Shown here piece by piece: positions 33,316 through 45,661 of a DNA stretch of 64,000 nt. The first letter of the stretch is position 1; each line of letters begins with the position of its first letter. A program made the translations under genes and the position numbers. The stretch is from Saussurea involucrata (Eukaryota > Streptophyta > Magnoliopsida > Asterales > Asteraceae): positions 95,316,295 to 95,380,294 of the forward strand of contig CM066327.1 in NCBI GenBank assembly GCA_033807775.1, written 5' to 3'. The notes under the pieces are model-generated. The model was not told the DNA's origin and searched no databases. It was given only the letters and a program-made list of their open reading frames with translations.

Positions 33316-35068
33316 TTACATCGAAGATACATACGACTTATCATCTGCTGTGATCTGTGTGATATCCGATTTCGTCAATACATCAAAACAAGTTAAAGAA
33401 TGTGGAAGGAGTACCACATCCATATTCTCCCCAGTTTTCTCCAGTAAGCTTGTAACCGGTGAAACCTGCACATCATACATATTCACTTTTGAATATACAA
33501 TCCTTATTTCAATAATTTCCAGCTTCATGCATAAAAAAATATATATGTGTTCAGCTTCCATACTTGACGAAAGTAAGTTTTGGTCACAGCAGTACACAAT
33601 ATATATATATATATATATATATAATTGTCATTTTGGCTATGTTTGGCAACCATAGGATAGCGTTATATTTTTTAAAATTCCCTATTTCGTTAGCCATAGG
33701 CTAGCTTATAAACTAATTTTTTGAAAATCTAATTCAATAACGTTTCAACACGCTTCATGGGCTTTTTTCCAATTATGACCCTTATATTTTTCTAATTAAT
33801 TTTTCAAAGGAAGATGCTTTACCAATTTTCCTTATTCTAACCACCCCAGAAATAAAAACAGACAGAACAACTTTAATAGCGGAGATCCGTGCAAGTACCT
33901 TTTCTGGATTCGCAAATGAATTTTCATCCTGAACTTTCGTAGAGGAGAGAACAGTTTTCGATCCGGATGCATCTAATGACTTAGGATCCAACCCATCAAA
34001 CACAATCTTCAGATTTATTGTGCTGCTCCCAAAGTTCACAACCTAAAAAACAATATCCAGAAAGTATACGTTTACATACTCGAATAGTTTTCTGGAAGCA
34101 GGATGCAAATCTTACCTAAAAAAACAGAATAAAAGATTGATACACCATTTTAGTCTTGCAACCTCTGAAAGGTTCTATTATATGTACAAAGTATTCACCA
34201 TTTTTGTGTTTCTTTTTCATTTGATACAACCCAAAATACTATTAAAATTTTAACAAGGAAGAGAGGATTAAATTTCCATGCACAAAAGTTATGTACCTTT
34301 ATTCTGAGGTAGTTTGTTTTGTCGACGGGGTTGTGGAACACAATAGCGGAAGCTTGGAGTGAATTTGATGAATTGGCTTGGAGTGTTGACTTAAGAAGAG
34401 TTGCGCCGTTTGACTCTGAGAAAAACTGTTGCATCCAATAACTTGGTGTCCCATACGCCTGAGAAGAATCAAAAACTATTGCATCTGGATTCCACCTTCA
34501 AAAAAACAAAACAAAATAATGATGATTTTAATCTGGGATGGAAATTTGTTAAGAAACTTGTTAAAACAAGAAGAGATGGAGGGAGGGATTGAAAGATTAT
34601 CATACCGTCTGTCATTGGTATTGACAAACAAAGGTGCATAGCTTGCCATTTCAACAATATCACTGCAATAACGATAACATTAGAACACTATATATCTTGG
34701 AAGAATTAAAAGCACTTGATAATAATTAAGAGCGAAAATGAGGGAACCTGTTCTTTTCTAAGCCAATAAGGAATGCAGCTTCCGCCAGTGCTGCTAAAAG
34801 ACTTCCTTTACCAGCATCATCTCCTGTCACAGCATACTCGCTCACAAAAGCCTGAACAAATTATATAAACATTTCTGACATGATGTATGTATATATGTAT
34901 GTATAATAGAAAGAAAAAACAAAAATAGCAAACCTTTGGGCCAACACGTGACGTACGATCAAATGTATTAGCCATAGAGAACACGGTGCTTGCATTTTGA
35001 TAAATCTAACCACATAAATTGAAGCCAGATATCATCAGTAATAAGCAAACAAATGTCATTCATTTGGA

Positions 35069-35110
<42 letters not shown>

Positions 35111-36072
35111 GAGGAGGGAGAGGGAATCTTACATGAAAATCATAAATATCTGCTGGGTGATCTAATTGTCCGTTTGATCCATCGCAGTTAGAGATCATTT
35201 TGATGTCTGGATAAGCTTTTCTTATTGCAGCATAGAATTTAAGATAATTTTCTGCATGTTAAATTACATTTCATTAAACTATTGTTTAGTATATGTTATA
35301 TTATACTGGGTTGAGTAGTAACAGCAAAATTGAGAAAATTATAATGTAAAGGAAACATGAAGCATACCACGATAATGTGGCTTCCAACAGTCCTCATTCC
35401 CAATAGCAACATATTTCAGTTCAAACGGCTCTGGGTGCCCCATTGCAGCTCGAACAGATCCCCATGTTGAATTGGCATCACCTCTAGCAAACTCAATGCC
35501 ATCAAGGGCTTCCTGAGTGAATTTACAACACGAATTCATTCTAACCATATAATATAGATGTGTATATATATATATAGAAGGAGAAGGGTCATAAATAGAA
35601 CATACTTGCACAAAAGGCATAATGTTGGAGGGATCGACGGACTCTTGATGGCTGATTCCTTCGGATTCCAGGAGACAAAAGGAAAATTCATTATAAAGTA
35701 AATAATCCAAATATTTTCTACATAATTATTTAAATGTGATTCATATTTATTACCATTGTTGAATACCCATATTGGTGACGCACCTACATCTTCAGCCAAC
35801 TGTAGTAGAAACCATATTATTGCATAAAGTTGTCTAATTAACAAGAAATATCACATGTATATCTTGTTTGTTACCTGGAAAAACTCAAAGTGGCCAAGTC
35901 CATCGTCAGTCCAGTAAAACCATACATCACCAAAATGACCTGGTCTCTCCTCCCACGGTCCCACAGTTTCCTTCCACCGAAATGCGTTTCTCAGATATTC
36001 TCCTTCAACAAAGCATCCACCTATTTCCATCAAACTTTCACAATTTATTTCTTTCTTTCACAACATTAATCT

Positions 36073-36105
<33 letters not shown>

Positions 36106-37784
36106 TATATATATATAGGGTTGGGTTCACGTGAGACCAAGCTGTTTTCGTGAGACCGTGAGACCACAAAATTAACACTAAACATTCACAGTGATTCATT
36201 GTGAAGGTAAGAAAAACAACGAACCTTCACAGCAAAAACACTGTGAAGGTTTACCATTTCAGTACCTTCACAGTCTTTTGCTGTGAAGATTTAGTGTTAA
36301 TTTTTTGGTCTCAAGGTCTCACGGAAATAGCCTGGTCTCACATGATCTCAAGTCTCTCTCTCTCTCTATATATATATATCAAGGGTAGTTTTGTAATCTA
36401 GAGATAATTCTCTTTCATCTATATCTGTGCTGTTTTTATTAATGTACATACACCATCATCTATAACAATGAATGTTAAAACATAGAAAATAAGTACCTGG
36501 AAATCTGATAAATGCTGGCTTCATATCTGCAACCATTTTATATAGATCATTTCGGAAGCCATGTCCCTGTTCCAACCAACAAAACAATTCCATTAAAAAT
36601 CATATCCTGAAATAAAACCTCAACGATGCAATCAATATGGGACATTCAATAATAGAAATTTTGTATACTGTTTTTTGAAACGATAACATACCTTATATGT
36701 ATCGGTGGGCATTAACGAAACTTGATCAAACCATATGACTCCTTTTTTATTAGTCTTCAACTGTAGTCTAGAATTACGATTGCTCCCGTTTGCTTCCAAT
36801 TTAACCTCCATCTTTGTCCAGTTTGATACATCACTTGCTCTGAAAAAACAATATTAGTTCATACAAGTGCACAAAGGTAGCTAGGTTCTAAAAAGTTAAC
36901 AAACAATAGTATAATACTTGCATGATGTTTGTAGTAGCCAGTGTTTGCATGCCAATGGAGTCCGTCAATGCTACTGACACATTAATGGATCCCAATGATC
37001 GAACATACAAAACTAAATTGTAGCTCTTCCCTTGTTCAATATTCTATAACAAACACAAATAGGAACCACAATTACCACATTCAATCTTTTGGAACAAATA
37101 AGTATAATATAAATGTACGTAGGTTATAATTATTAATTACCATTCCCCAATAGCCGGGATTATATATACCAACACCACCAACTGGACAAGCATTGACCCC
37201 ATTATCACTGTCACAAAGCACCTCCATCCGTAGTGCAATGGGATTTCGCTTGAAACATGAAGAAAACTCTGTTGATACTCTTAGCAACGAATCATCCCCA
37301 ATTATTGACCAAGGATCGATGATTGAAGGAGAATGTTGTCCCCCAGATTCAAAACCTAGTTTAACAAATTACACGAAATATCTATTTATTTCAATTTCCA
37401 AACATATATATAGTTAAAACTAAGTATTTGTAAAATATCTAAAAAAGAGAAATATCAATACATTTGTGTTGTGCACTTACCTCTGTTGCTTACTAACTCC
37501 GCCCACAACCCGCCAGCACCAGCATGGTTGATCTCCTGCATAATACAACACAATTAAGAACATTGTTTACAACACGACAGTGAAGTTAACCATAAGAGTA
37601 AGACAATATGTACCTCAAAGAAAATGCCGAAAAGGGTTTCAGGAATCTTCCTTGTGGAAGTGTGAGAAGCATTTACAACCAGCAACGCATTTGTTTCCCA
37701 CAAATTCGCCGAACATCGAAATAAAACACAACACAGGGTTAGAACGCTGAGCACGAGAGCACGTTGATCACACCTTGTACCCAT
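33316..37784 (-). CDS. Alpha-L-arabinofuranosidase, GH51 (671 aa, 17 coding exons)
   Basis: This enzyme removes terminal arabinofuranosyl residues from arabinoxylan and arabinan in the cell wall. Exons (minus strand): 37784-37614, 37535-37481, 37355-37141, 37043-36922, 36839-36692, 36566-36497, 36020-35875, 35799-35754, 35658-35606, 35512-35368, 35251-35133, 35005-34934, 34851-34748, 34662-34606, 34495-34297, 34042-33899, 33465-33316. They sum to 2016 bp and join without a stop. The start has a hydrophobic signal peptide (residues about 8-26). Family landmarks are IPETLFGIFFEE, GGVGIYNPGYWGM, FPGGCFVEGEYLRNAFRW, VAIGNED (acid/base Glu about 382) and AFVSEYAV (nucleophile Glu about 459). All introns are GT-AG except intron 4, which needs GC-AG (donor GCAAGT at 36921). 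The length is close to the roughly 678 aa of the Arabidopsis orthologues. The gene looks intact. Confidence 0.93.
35069..35106. repeat. (TA)n microsatellite in intron 11 of the GH51 gene
   Basis: It is an uninterrupted AT dinucleotide run. Similar runs are at 33599-33622 (beyond the last acceptor, in intron 16) and 35560-35575. Confidence 0.85.
36126..36348. mobile_element. Fold-back MITE inside intron 6 of the GH51 gene
   Basis: Two arms of about 100 bp are inverted copies: TTCACGTGAGACCAAGCTGT from the left, and GATCATGTGAGACCAGGCTA read from the right. Both run through GTGAGACC and AATTAACACTAAA. (TA)n runs flank it at 36073-36117 and 36367-36379. The transcript would form a long hairpin. 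It is non-coding. Confidence 0.75.
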
Positions 37785-39065
37785 TACTTGTTCACAGGAC
37801 CCTCAAATCTTTCCACGGGCCTATTAATATTATAGCAATATGGAAGTAAGAAAAAGGATAATATAACGAATTCAGTTACATTGAGAAAAAAAGTGGCAGT
37901 AAAGCATAAATATAAGTCCAGATTCTTTTAACAAACTACAATCATCTCATTGCAATTGCTATTTATAGAATTCTGGATAAGATATTTGCAATAATTTCTA
38001 TTCTTGGATATCAATCCTTTCTGGGGAACTTTTTATGTAAACTTTCAATGATCACAAATTCAGGGGACAATATATTTTGTTTCAACATTGGCTCTACTAT
38101 TTAACCCAAACCCCACCTCCTGTGTTTTTGACCCTATAAATGTTGCAATTATTTTAGGACAGAGGGGTCGTTCGTAATTGTGCTTAACTTTATATGATAT
38201 TTAATAAGTTGTTTAGTCTCAAGCAAATGTGTGAAAGACTCTTCATAATCCTAAAATAGGAGAAAATGAGATTGATATGATGGGAGAATAATCATTTATG
38301 GGTCTAGTTTATTGCTTCTGAATGCTTATACTGTACAAATTACAATTGCAGTAAGTAATAGCTGATACAGAGATCATAGTTAACTCCGACAGCTAGCTCA
38401 TCCCCACACCAACATTAGAAAACAAAACATGGCATACTCAAACATTGATTTCATCGTCATAATGACAAAAAAATAGGATATCCAAATAGATGTTTGCTAT
38501 ATGCAAAACCCCTATTTATTATGTATGTCAGAATTAGATCAAATTATACAATGAAAATATAAAAATGAAGTCTTCATGTTGATTTGTTTGAGGAGGAAAT
38601 CCTCCAAATTTGGTATCAAGTGTAGTATTTGCCATCACATCTTTTTTAAAACTCAAAATACACACATAAAACTTGTAGTGGAACTTGAATTCCTTCTATT
38701 TTTAGAAAAAAAGGGGCAGTAATAAGCGACTTAGAGAATGGAATAAAAGGGCAATAACACCATACCTAGATAGGAATGTACTAAATGTCAACATATTAAA
38801 AAATGCCAAATTTGAATTGGGAAAGTCCAGGCTCTGAAAATCTAAGCAATTGAAGGAGTTGCATCAATTATAAGCAAGACTAATAATAATCAATGATCAG
38901 AAAGCACACACAAGTAGAAAATCATCTATTGCTTAAAAGGGTAAAGAATTATTAGCTTATAAAACCCTATGATTATATTGAATAAATGATTACACACAAA
39001 TGAGAGAAAAGAAACTTACTTTGATGCATGCAGTCCACCAAGAAGAGAGAGAGAGAGAGAGAGAA
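37785..39065 (-). other. 5'UTR and 5'UTR intron of the GH51 gene
   Basis: On the minus strand a CT-rich leader (the (GA)n run at about 39043-39064 on plus) ends at 39020 with a strong donor, AAA|GTAAGT. A matching acceptor, TTAATAG|GCCCG, puts the second UTR part at 37820-37785, just before the ATG at 37784. This implies a leader intron of about 1.2 kb. The intron holds no ORF or repeat that I recognise. Confidence 0.6.
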
Positions 39066-39093
39066 TTGCAGAGATGAATTGGAAAGTATGGAG

Positions 39094-39103
39094 GTTTAAA
39101 TAG
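39094..39103 (-). promoter_or_regulatory. Likely TATA region of the GH51 gene
   Basis: CTATTTAAAC on the minus strand lies about 30 bp upstream of the CT-rich leader. The start site is inferred from spacing. Confidence 0.45.
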
Positions 39104-39699
39104 CAGAGAAAGTGAGTATGAAGAAAGAGTGAAGTGTTTGATTACTGATCACTGATCAGTGGGGAAAGGTTGCTTAACAAGAAGATATTATATTGGGAAA
39201 AAAGAAAGAATGGAAAAAAGGTTGTTTGCATGACAAGGATGAATGAATGAATAAATGTAAGAGGAAGAGGAAGAGGAAGAGGAAGAAGGAAGGAGTGTTG
39301 GGTTTGTTTCTATTTATTTATTTTCTTTGCTTCAACGCAAGCACTCAGGAAGCCTTATCCCTTATTTTAGCAGAGATGTTTTGGTAAGCTTGAAAGCGTC
39401 ATCAATCGGTTCAAGAAACCCCAATTTGCACGCCTCATCCCCCACGTTGTTTTCTATTCATTAAAATATCTATATTCAATCTTTTAATTTATGAATTAGG
39501 ATATATTTATTAACAGTCTAATGGAAATTACAATTTATTTAATGGGTATATATGATTGTTTTATAGTGATTTAATGATTTGAAAATTGGTTTATTTAGTA
39601 AGATTTTAGGGGGTTTTCTACGGAAAGTTCATTATTTTCTCAAAACTTACCCTTGCAATTAGAAAAAGGGTAATTAATTAAAATGGACCAAATTGGAAA
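39104..39699. other. Intergenic, nothing recognised
   Basis: It contains an (AAGAGG)n run near 39262-39295 and AT-rich sequence. It is the upstream region between the divergently placed GH51 gene and the Ulp1-type gene. No coding region is supported. Confidence 0.5.
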
Positions 39700-40106
39700 T
39701 TGACTTACAGAAATACTCCATTTCTTTCTCGGTTTACAAAAATACCCCATATGTCTGCGATTTTACCCTCTATCGTAGACCCAGACAAAACCCCCTCGAT
39801 TTTATCCCACGATGCCCGCAATAGTCCCTCGTCCGTGATAAAATTTTACAATTTTGACCCCCAGGCGTCGATCGCGGACTTGCTGCACCACGTATCGGCC
39901 TTGGGTGAATACCCTAATATTAAAGAACCCACAACCGCCACCCACCCCACCTCAATCGCAGGGCTATAAAATGAATTCTTTGGACCACAAACATGCCACC
40001 CCCAAACTCTCTATACTCTCTCAAACTCTCTAATACTCTCTTAAAGATATCGTGCAGCCTACGCGCTTGGATCGACTCTGTTCGTGGGGATTTTTAGAAG
40101 TCGAAG
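39700..40106 (+). promoter_or_regulatory. Promoter and leader of the Ulp1-type transposon gene
   Basis: A TATAAA at 39965-39970 is followed by a CTCT-rich leader and an ATG at 40107. The upstream GC-richer stretch (ACAAAAATACCCCAT and similar) resembles the termini of Mutator-like elements, but the partner terminus is outside the window. Confidence 0.45.
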
Positions 40107-40189
40107 ATGTCTCGTGTTGTAGGTTTGGTAAGTTTTCATAACGCCATTGTAGTTTTTATTATTTTTTAAAATACATGTTATATATGTGT

Positions 40190-40605
40190 TTATTTCAGAC
40201 AATGTGTTTATTTGGAAAATATTTTAGAGTTTGGGTTTCTCTTAGAGAATTGTGTTAAATTTAGAGTATTGAGTTTACTTTGAAAAAATTTAGAGTGTGT
40301 GTTTATTTTATGGTGTTGTGTTAAATTTAGAGTATCGTGTTTTTTTAAATGACTTTTACTTCGAATATATTTTAGCGTATGTGTTTAATTTAGAGTGTTG
40401 TGTTAAATTTAGAGTATCGTGATTTTTTTTTTAAATGACGCTTATTTCGAAAATATTTTTGAGTATGTGTTTATTTTAGAGGGTTGTGTTAAATTTAGAG
40501 TATCATGTTTTTTTTTAAAAATTGCGTATATTTTGAAAATATTTTAGTGTGTTGTGTTTATTTTAGAGTATCGTGTTTTTAAAAAAAATATCAGTGTTGT
40601 GTTAA
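40190..40605 (+). repeat. Degenerate tandem repeat in intron 1, about 60-110 bp
   Basis: Several imperfect copies of TGTTAAATTTAGAGTATCGTG followed by a T-run and GAAAATATTTTAG occur. It is AT-rich and non-coding. Confidence 0.7.
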
Positions 40606-40609
40606 ATTA

Positions 40610-41152
40610 AATAAATCGCAATATATCGATTTGGATTTTGTCAAACGAGTGTAAATAGCTCTAAGGTTTGTGGGGACTTAAGCAATTCTTGTGATTTCCC
40701 TACTACATCGAAGTCCAATAGATTGAGTGGTTTCTTTTTGAAAACTAAAATAGACGAAGAATTATCAACAAATACAAGAAAAAACCTCTATAATTAACAA
40801 CGTTATATTCAAATTAAATAAATCGCAACATATTTATTTGGATTTTGTCAAACGGGTGTAAATAGCCCTAAGGTTTGTGGGGACTTAAGTAATCCTTGTG
40901 ATTCCCCTACTACCTGGAAGTCTAATAGATTAAGTGGTTTCTTTTCGAAAATTAAAATAGACGAAGAATTATCAACAAAATGTAAGCATACAAGAAAAAA
41001 ACCTCTATAATTAACAAGGTTATAATCAAATTCAATAAATCGCCACATATCGATTTGGATTTTGTCAAACGGGTGTAAATAGCCCTAAGGTTTGTAGGGA
41101 CTTAAGAAATCTTTGTGATTCCCCTACTACCTGGAAGTCCAATAGATTGAGT
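40610..41152 (+). repeat. About 210-bp tandem repeat (2.5 copies) in intron 1
   Basis: Copies begin AAATAAATCGCAATATATCG at about 40610, 40818 and 41033. Each runs through TTTGTCAAACG..GTGTAAATAGC and TAGACGAAGAATTATC. The last is truncated at about 41152. It is non-coding. Confidence 0.85.
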
Positions 41153-41231
41153 GATAATGAAATTTCATACATAAAATAATACCTATAACCATAATCCACT
41201 GTCTTAACAAACAGAAACTATATAGTATTCG

Positions 41232-43130
41232 TGTAACATCTCGATTTTCCATAATTTTGTACATTTTGGAAGAGCGTTTAATAGAAAAGCGTTATTTTTA
41301 AACGATTTGTCGAAAGGGTTGAAAGTGTTGTTGATTTAAAGATATTGGGCTAAATTGTTGAAATGTAAAACTTGGGTTTAGTTTCAACAATGGACCTTAG
41401 TGTGGGGTTAACTTGGTAAAATGGTGAAAATTCAGATACTTAATAGAAATGTCGGCTGAATTGAGATTCATCTCAATTACTTTGGTTTTTGAACTCGGTT
41501 AGCAGAGAGAGAAGGAAGAGCTGAATTCAATTGGTAAGAACTCTATATCTTGGTTTGATCAATCTGTTTCAATTTGATAACCGTGCTTTATCTTTAATTA
41601 GAACAATGATTCAGTAATAGGAAAGGATTGGAAGATTGAAGAGATTTATATCAATTTCAGACGCAAACCCAGGTGAGTTCATCTAACTTTTGATTATTGA
41701 TAACAAAATTGATCGATTTCCATGTTGTTAGAGTGTTTAAATGTTTTAGAAATGTTGTGGTAAAATGTATTTGGTTAAGTGTTGAATTATTGGGGAATTG
41801 GATGGTAAAAATGGGGAGCAGGTCGAAGTTTCTGGATAAAATGGTAATATCCGGTAAAGTCTAAATTGAAGGTGTCCGGAAGAAGATAGTATCTGGTAAG
41901 TCCTCCTTTCCAATAGTACCCGGTAAGGACTTAGTTTCCGAATAGTGTGGTTACCAGATATTACCCGGATTACCTTGGTTTCCGGACGTTATCCGGGTTG
42001 TTGTAATTCGACTATGTAATCCGATAGTATCTGGTAAGTGAGTATTCCGGATATGAGTCCCAAACATTTCGTCCGGATATTTTAGTGTTCGGATAGATTG
42101 GATTTCCGGTCAATGTTGGTGTCCGGATATTTCTAATGTCCGGTAAGCTCTGATGTCCGGATACTTCTGAGTTCTGGTAACTTTTGGCAGGGAATGATTA
42201 ATTAATCAAAATTCAATCCTAGCAGCATGAACATACTTATAATTTAAATTTAGTATGTTATGATTTGATGTATGAATTGGTTTGATACTACGCATGTATG
42301 CTAGGAAGTGTAATGGATCCATAGGCACTGACATTATTTGAAAACGTGGAATAGGCATGAGTTAATTGTAAATCCCGTTGACGTGAAGTGAGGAATAGGC
42401 ATGAGTTAATTGTAATTCCCATTTCGTATTGTGACGTGAAATCTTGGAATAGGCGTGAGTTAATCGTAATTCCTGATTTCTATGGGAAGATAAGAGATAG
42501 GCATGAGTTTAATTGTAATATCTACTTCCACTCCAAGAAATAGGCATAAAGTAAATTGTAGATTCTTGGACATGAGCAATGATCTAGAATCCGTGGTGAT
42601 TCGTAGTAGGCTCTCAAACGTGATGCTATGACTTACTTAGTGTTTGTCATATTCATGGTATCGGGTATATTCTCGCCATCGAAAGATGTTATGTGTACGG
42701 TAAGAAGGATGGCAAATCAGGTTTGTTTATATGCTTTGCTTACTTTTGGTTTCAAAGCTTATAAAGTGTTAATTTGGAAAAACTGGATGTTCTCACTAGG
42801 CGTAAGCCTAATCTTTTCAAATTAACTTTTCTTACCAGGTAATAGATCGGGAAGGGATAAGTAGGGATGAGTGTCAAGAAGTTCCAGAGCTATACTTTTG
42901 GTGACGTAATGGAGAAGTTAGGGAAAGCATTGATGTTTTGTAGATTTTGTAGACAACCCTCATAATCTGATCGTGTACGTTATGGATTAGATTAGTAGGT
43001 TGTTTATAAAAGTTGGATGTATATAAAGATCTTGTTATAACTTCTCCGTCTATATATGAAGTTCTTGGAAATAGTTGTCTTGGACCTTATAAAATTACGG
43101 TTTAAATTTGTTGTGATTTTGGATGTTTCA
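41232..43130 (+). mobile_element. Solo LTR, 1899 bp, TSD attcg
   Basis: It starts TGTAACATC and ends GATGTTTCA, near-perfect inverted ends. It is flanked by a perfect 5-bp duplication, attcg (41227-41231 and 43131-43135). No second LTR, PBS or coding region is present, so it is a solo LTR left by recombination, probably of a Ty3-type element. Internal repeats include CCGGATA/CCGGTAAG motifs at about 41870-42190 and five copies of a 45-54-bp unit with AATAGGCATGAGTTAATTG at 42351-42570. It sits just upstream of the exon 2 acceptor (43183). Confidence 0.88.
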
Positions 43131-43546
43131 ATTCGTTACTTACAAGTTAGGTGCGTTGACAACATCTCTGAATTACTATGTAGGAGGATTTTTTTTACAC
43201 AGACTTGACGCTAAAATGCCGCATTGGCTACGTGCCAGAGATTAGAGCTATTTTTCAAGCGTTAGGTGAACGGGAACGTAATTTACTCGAGATATTTAGA
43301 GGGACACCTTTCGGTCCATGGCTAGAACTTACCAATATTGGTGGCGACCCCATGCTAGTTCACACGTTTCTACAGTTGGAGGTCGACGTCGCCAACGGAG
43401 ATCCGGAGGAGCTGTGTTTTGATGTGTTTGGGCATGCCATAAGCTTTGGGCGTTATGAGTTCTGTCTTATTATAGGACTCCTTTTCGGACCAACACCCTC
43501 CCTTCCTCCCTTACTGGAACAGTCCTTCGTTCGTAGGGTTTGGCCC

Positions 43547-44220
43547 TAGGGGTGTTATTCGGTCGGTTAAATCGGTTTTCGGTTAATTCGGTTCGGGTTA
43601 ATCGATTTTTTAGTTTTTATAAAATTAACCGATAACCAAACCAAATAAGGTTCGGTTTATTCGGTTTCGGTTATTCGATTTTCGGGTTATTCGGTTCGGT
43701 AACCGGTTAAACCGAATAAGGATTTATATTTTTTCGCTAAATACTTGCTTAGATATTTTTCTATAATTAAATGTCCGTTGCTTTTAATATATTATTATAT
43801 AATATATTAATACTCAATAATTGACTTATATTAAGAAAAAACACCATCTATGAACCAATATATACCGAATGATATTTTTTAATGCGACGTTGTAAATCAA
43901 AGAAAAAACGTAATCTAATAAAAACCTTATATACTATCAATAAAATATATTATATAGCAATAAAATATGTAAAATAGTATACATCTATTTGGATTATTTT
44001 TTTATAAACATGAAATACATAAAATATTAGTAGAATGTGTTATTCGGGTTATTCGGTTTAACCGAATTAGAAAACAATTAACCGAAAACCGAACCGAAAA
44101 AGGATTATTATTCGGTTAACCGAACCGTTTAACCCGAAAACCAAATAACCCGAAACCGTTAATCCAAATTTCATTCGGTTTGGGTGGGTTATTCGGTTTC
44201 GGTTATTTTTGACACCCCTA
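43547..44220. mobile_element. hAT-like MITE (674 bp) inside an exon
   Basis: The terminal inverted repeats are TAGGGGTG and CACCCCTA. Subterminal GGTTCGGTT/AACCGAACC motifs occur in both arms. An 8-bp duplication has one mismatch (tttggccc left, tatggccc right). Removing it restores the reading frame from RRVWP into CQSPANLKL. It is non-coding. Confidence 0.88.
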
Positions 44221-45341
44221 TATGGCCCTGCCAGTCACCAGCGAATTTGAAGCTTAGAATCGTCGTTAACACGATGAAAGAAGACCTTCGAGACGAGGAT
44301 GCTTTCCGTGTGTGTTTAGTGGTGATGGTGGAGATGGTCTTTATGGGCTGTGAGTGGATTCAGGACGTTACCGACACAGTCCTTAGGGTCGTCGAGGACT
44401 TAAATGCATTTATCAGCTATCCGTGTGGTAGCCACATCTGGGGACATACATACAAACAATGCACCGTGCCATCCCCAGACGCGCCGACAAGCTTAGCAAG
44501 ATGACAATGTGTGGGTTTACATACGCTTTCAAGGTTAGATAAGTAGTATAACATAAATAATAATCCGTCTCTGTTTGGCTTTTTTTTACGTACTTGTTTT
44601 TGTTGTGTAATTCCAGGCATGGATCTTGGAGATGTTTCCCATCTGCCGTAATAATTTCACCATGCGCACTGACAGGTTCATTAGGGGTACCCGTTGGGGC
44701 CGGGGTGTTGGACTGAATAAGAAGAGTTGCCTTGCTATCTTCAACTCAGCTACAACTGTAGGTTCTTTTACTATCTTTACAATATTGACTATGTTAGTCC
44801 TGCATATTAAATGTTATATATTTTACAATATATTTAGACGATGTTTGTGCCTCTCGCGTGCCTTGTGCCTATGGATGCCGAGGGGAAGACGGGTTGGTAT
44901 AGAAACAACGTAGCCTTTATTGAAAGAGAGGCGACAAGGCGACGGACGAAGAGGGCCCGACGGTCCTCTCCTTCCCCATTTGGGTCCAGTTCCTCAACCG
45001 ACGAAGATGAGGAAGAGGACGAAGAAGACGAAGATGCCGCGAAACGTGACCATTCTTTTGGGGCTAGCGATCGATTTGAGGCGCACCCGCGATCCTCCCA
45101 CATGGTATGCCGCCTCCCGACCCATATCAAAAGAGGTGGGAGGATCTGTACACGTACGTACATGTAGATATGGAGAAACACATAAAAGCTCTTGAGGACC
45201 TCAACCAATAGTTGCACGCTGTTTAGGTTAGTCTTTAACTTAATTTGTCGCCCGCGGTCTTTTAGTTTGTGTATTAATATTACGTTCCAAATTTGTTTTA
45301 GGTGTCGAGTATGATGCGTTCGGACAAGCCGCACCGGCGAT

Positions 45342-45661
45342 GTTCACCACTACATCCACTCCATCATTCCCGCAGAGTGTAAGTCACGACGAGTACTCAT
45401 TATAGTTCTACTTTTGTTATTAAGTCTGAAAATCTTATAATGACCAATGTCACGCAGTTTGGGACTTCCGAGGTAGGGTGTTACAGACCCCAAATGACGA
45501 CGTTCGCCACTACATCCACCCCATCATTCCCGCAGAGTGTAAGTCACGACGAGTTCTCATTATAGTTCCATTTTCGTTATTAAGTTTGAAAATCTTATAA
45601 TGACCAATGTCACCCAGTTTGGGATGTCGGAGGCAGACTATTATAGAACACAAATGACGAT
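45342..45661 (+). repeat. 160-bp tandem duplication of exon plus intron
   Basis: Copies at 45342 and 45502 each contain a TTTSTPSFPQS coding end, a GTAAGTCAC donor, a short intron and a CAG acceptor before FGxSE. The duplication added one repeat to the Pro/Ser/Thr-rich part of the Ulp1-type protein. Confidence 0.75.
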
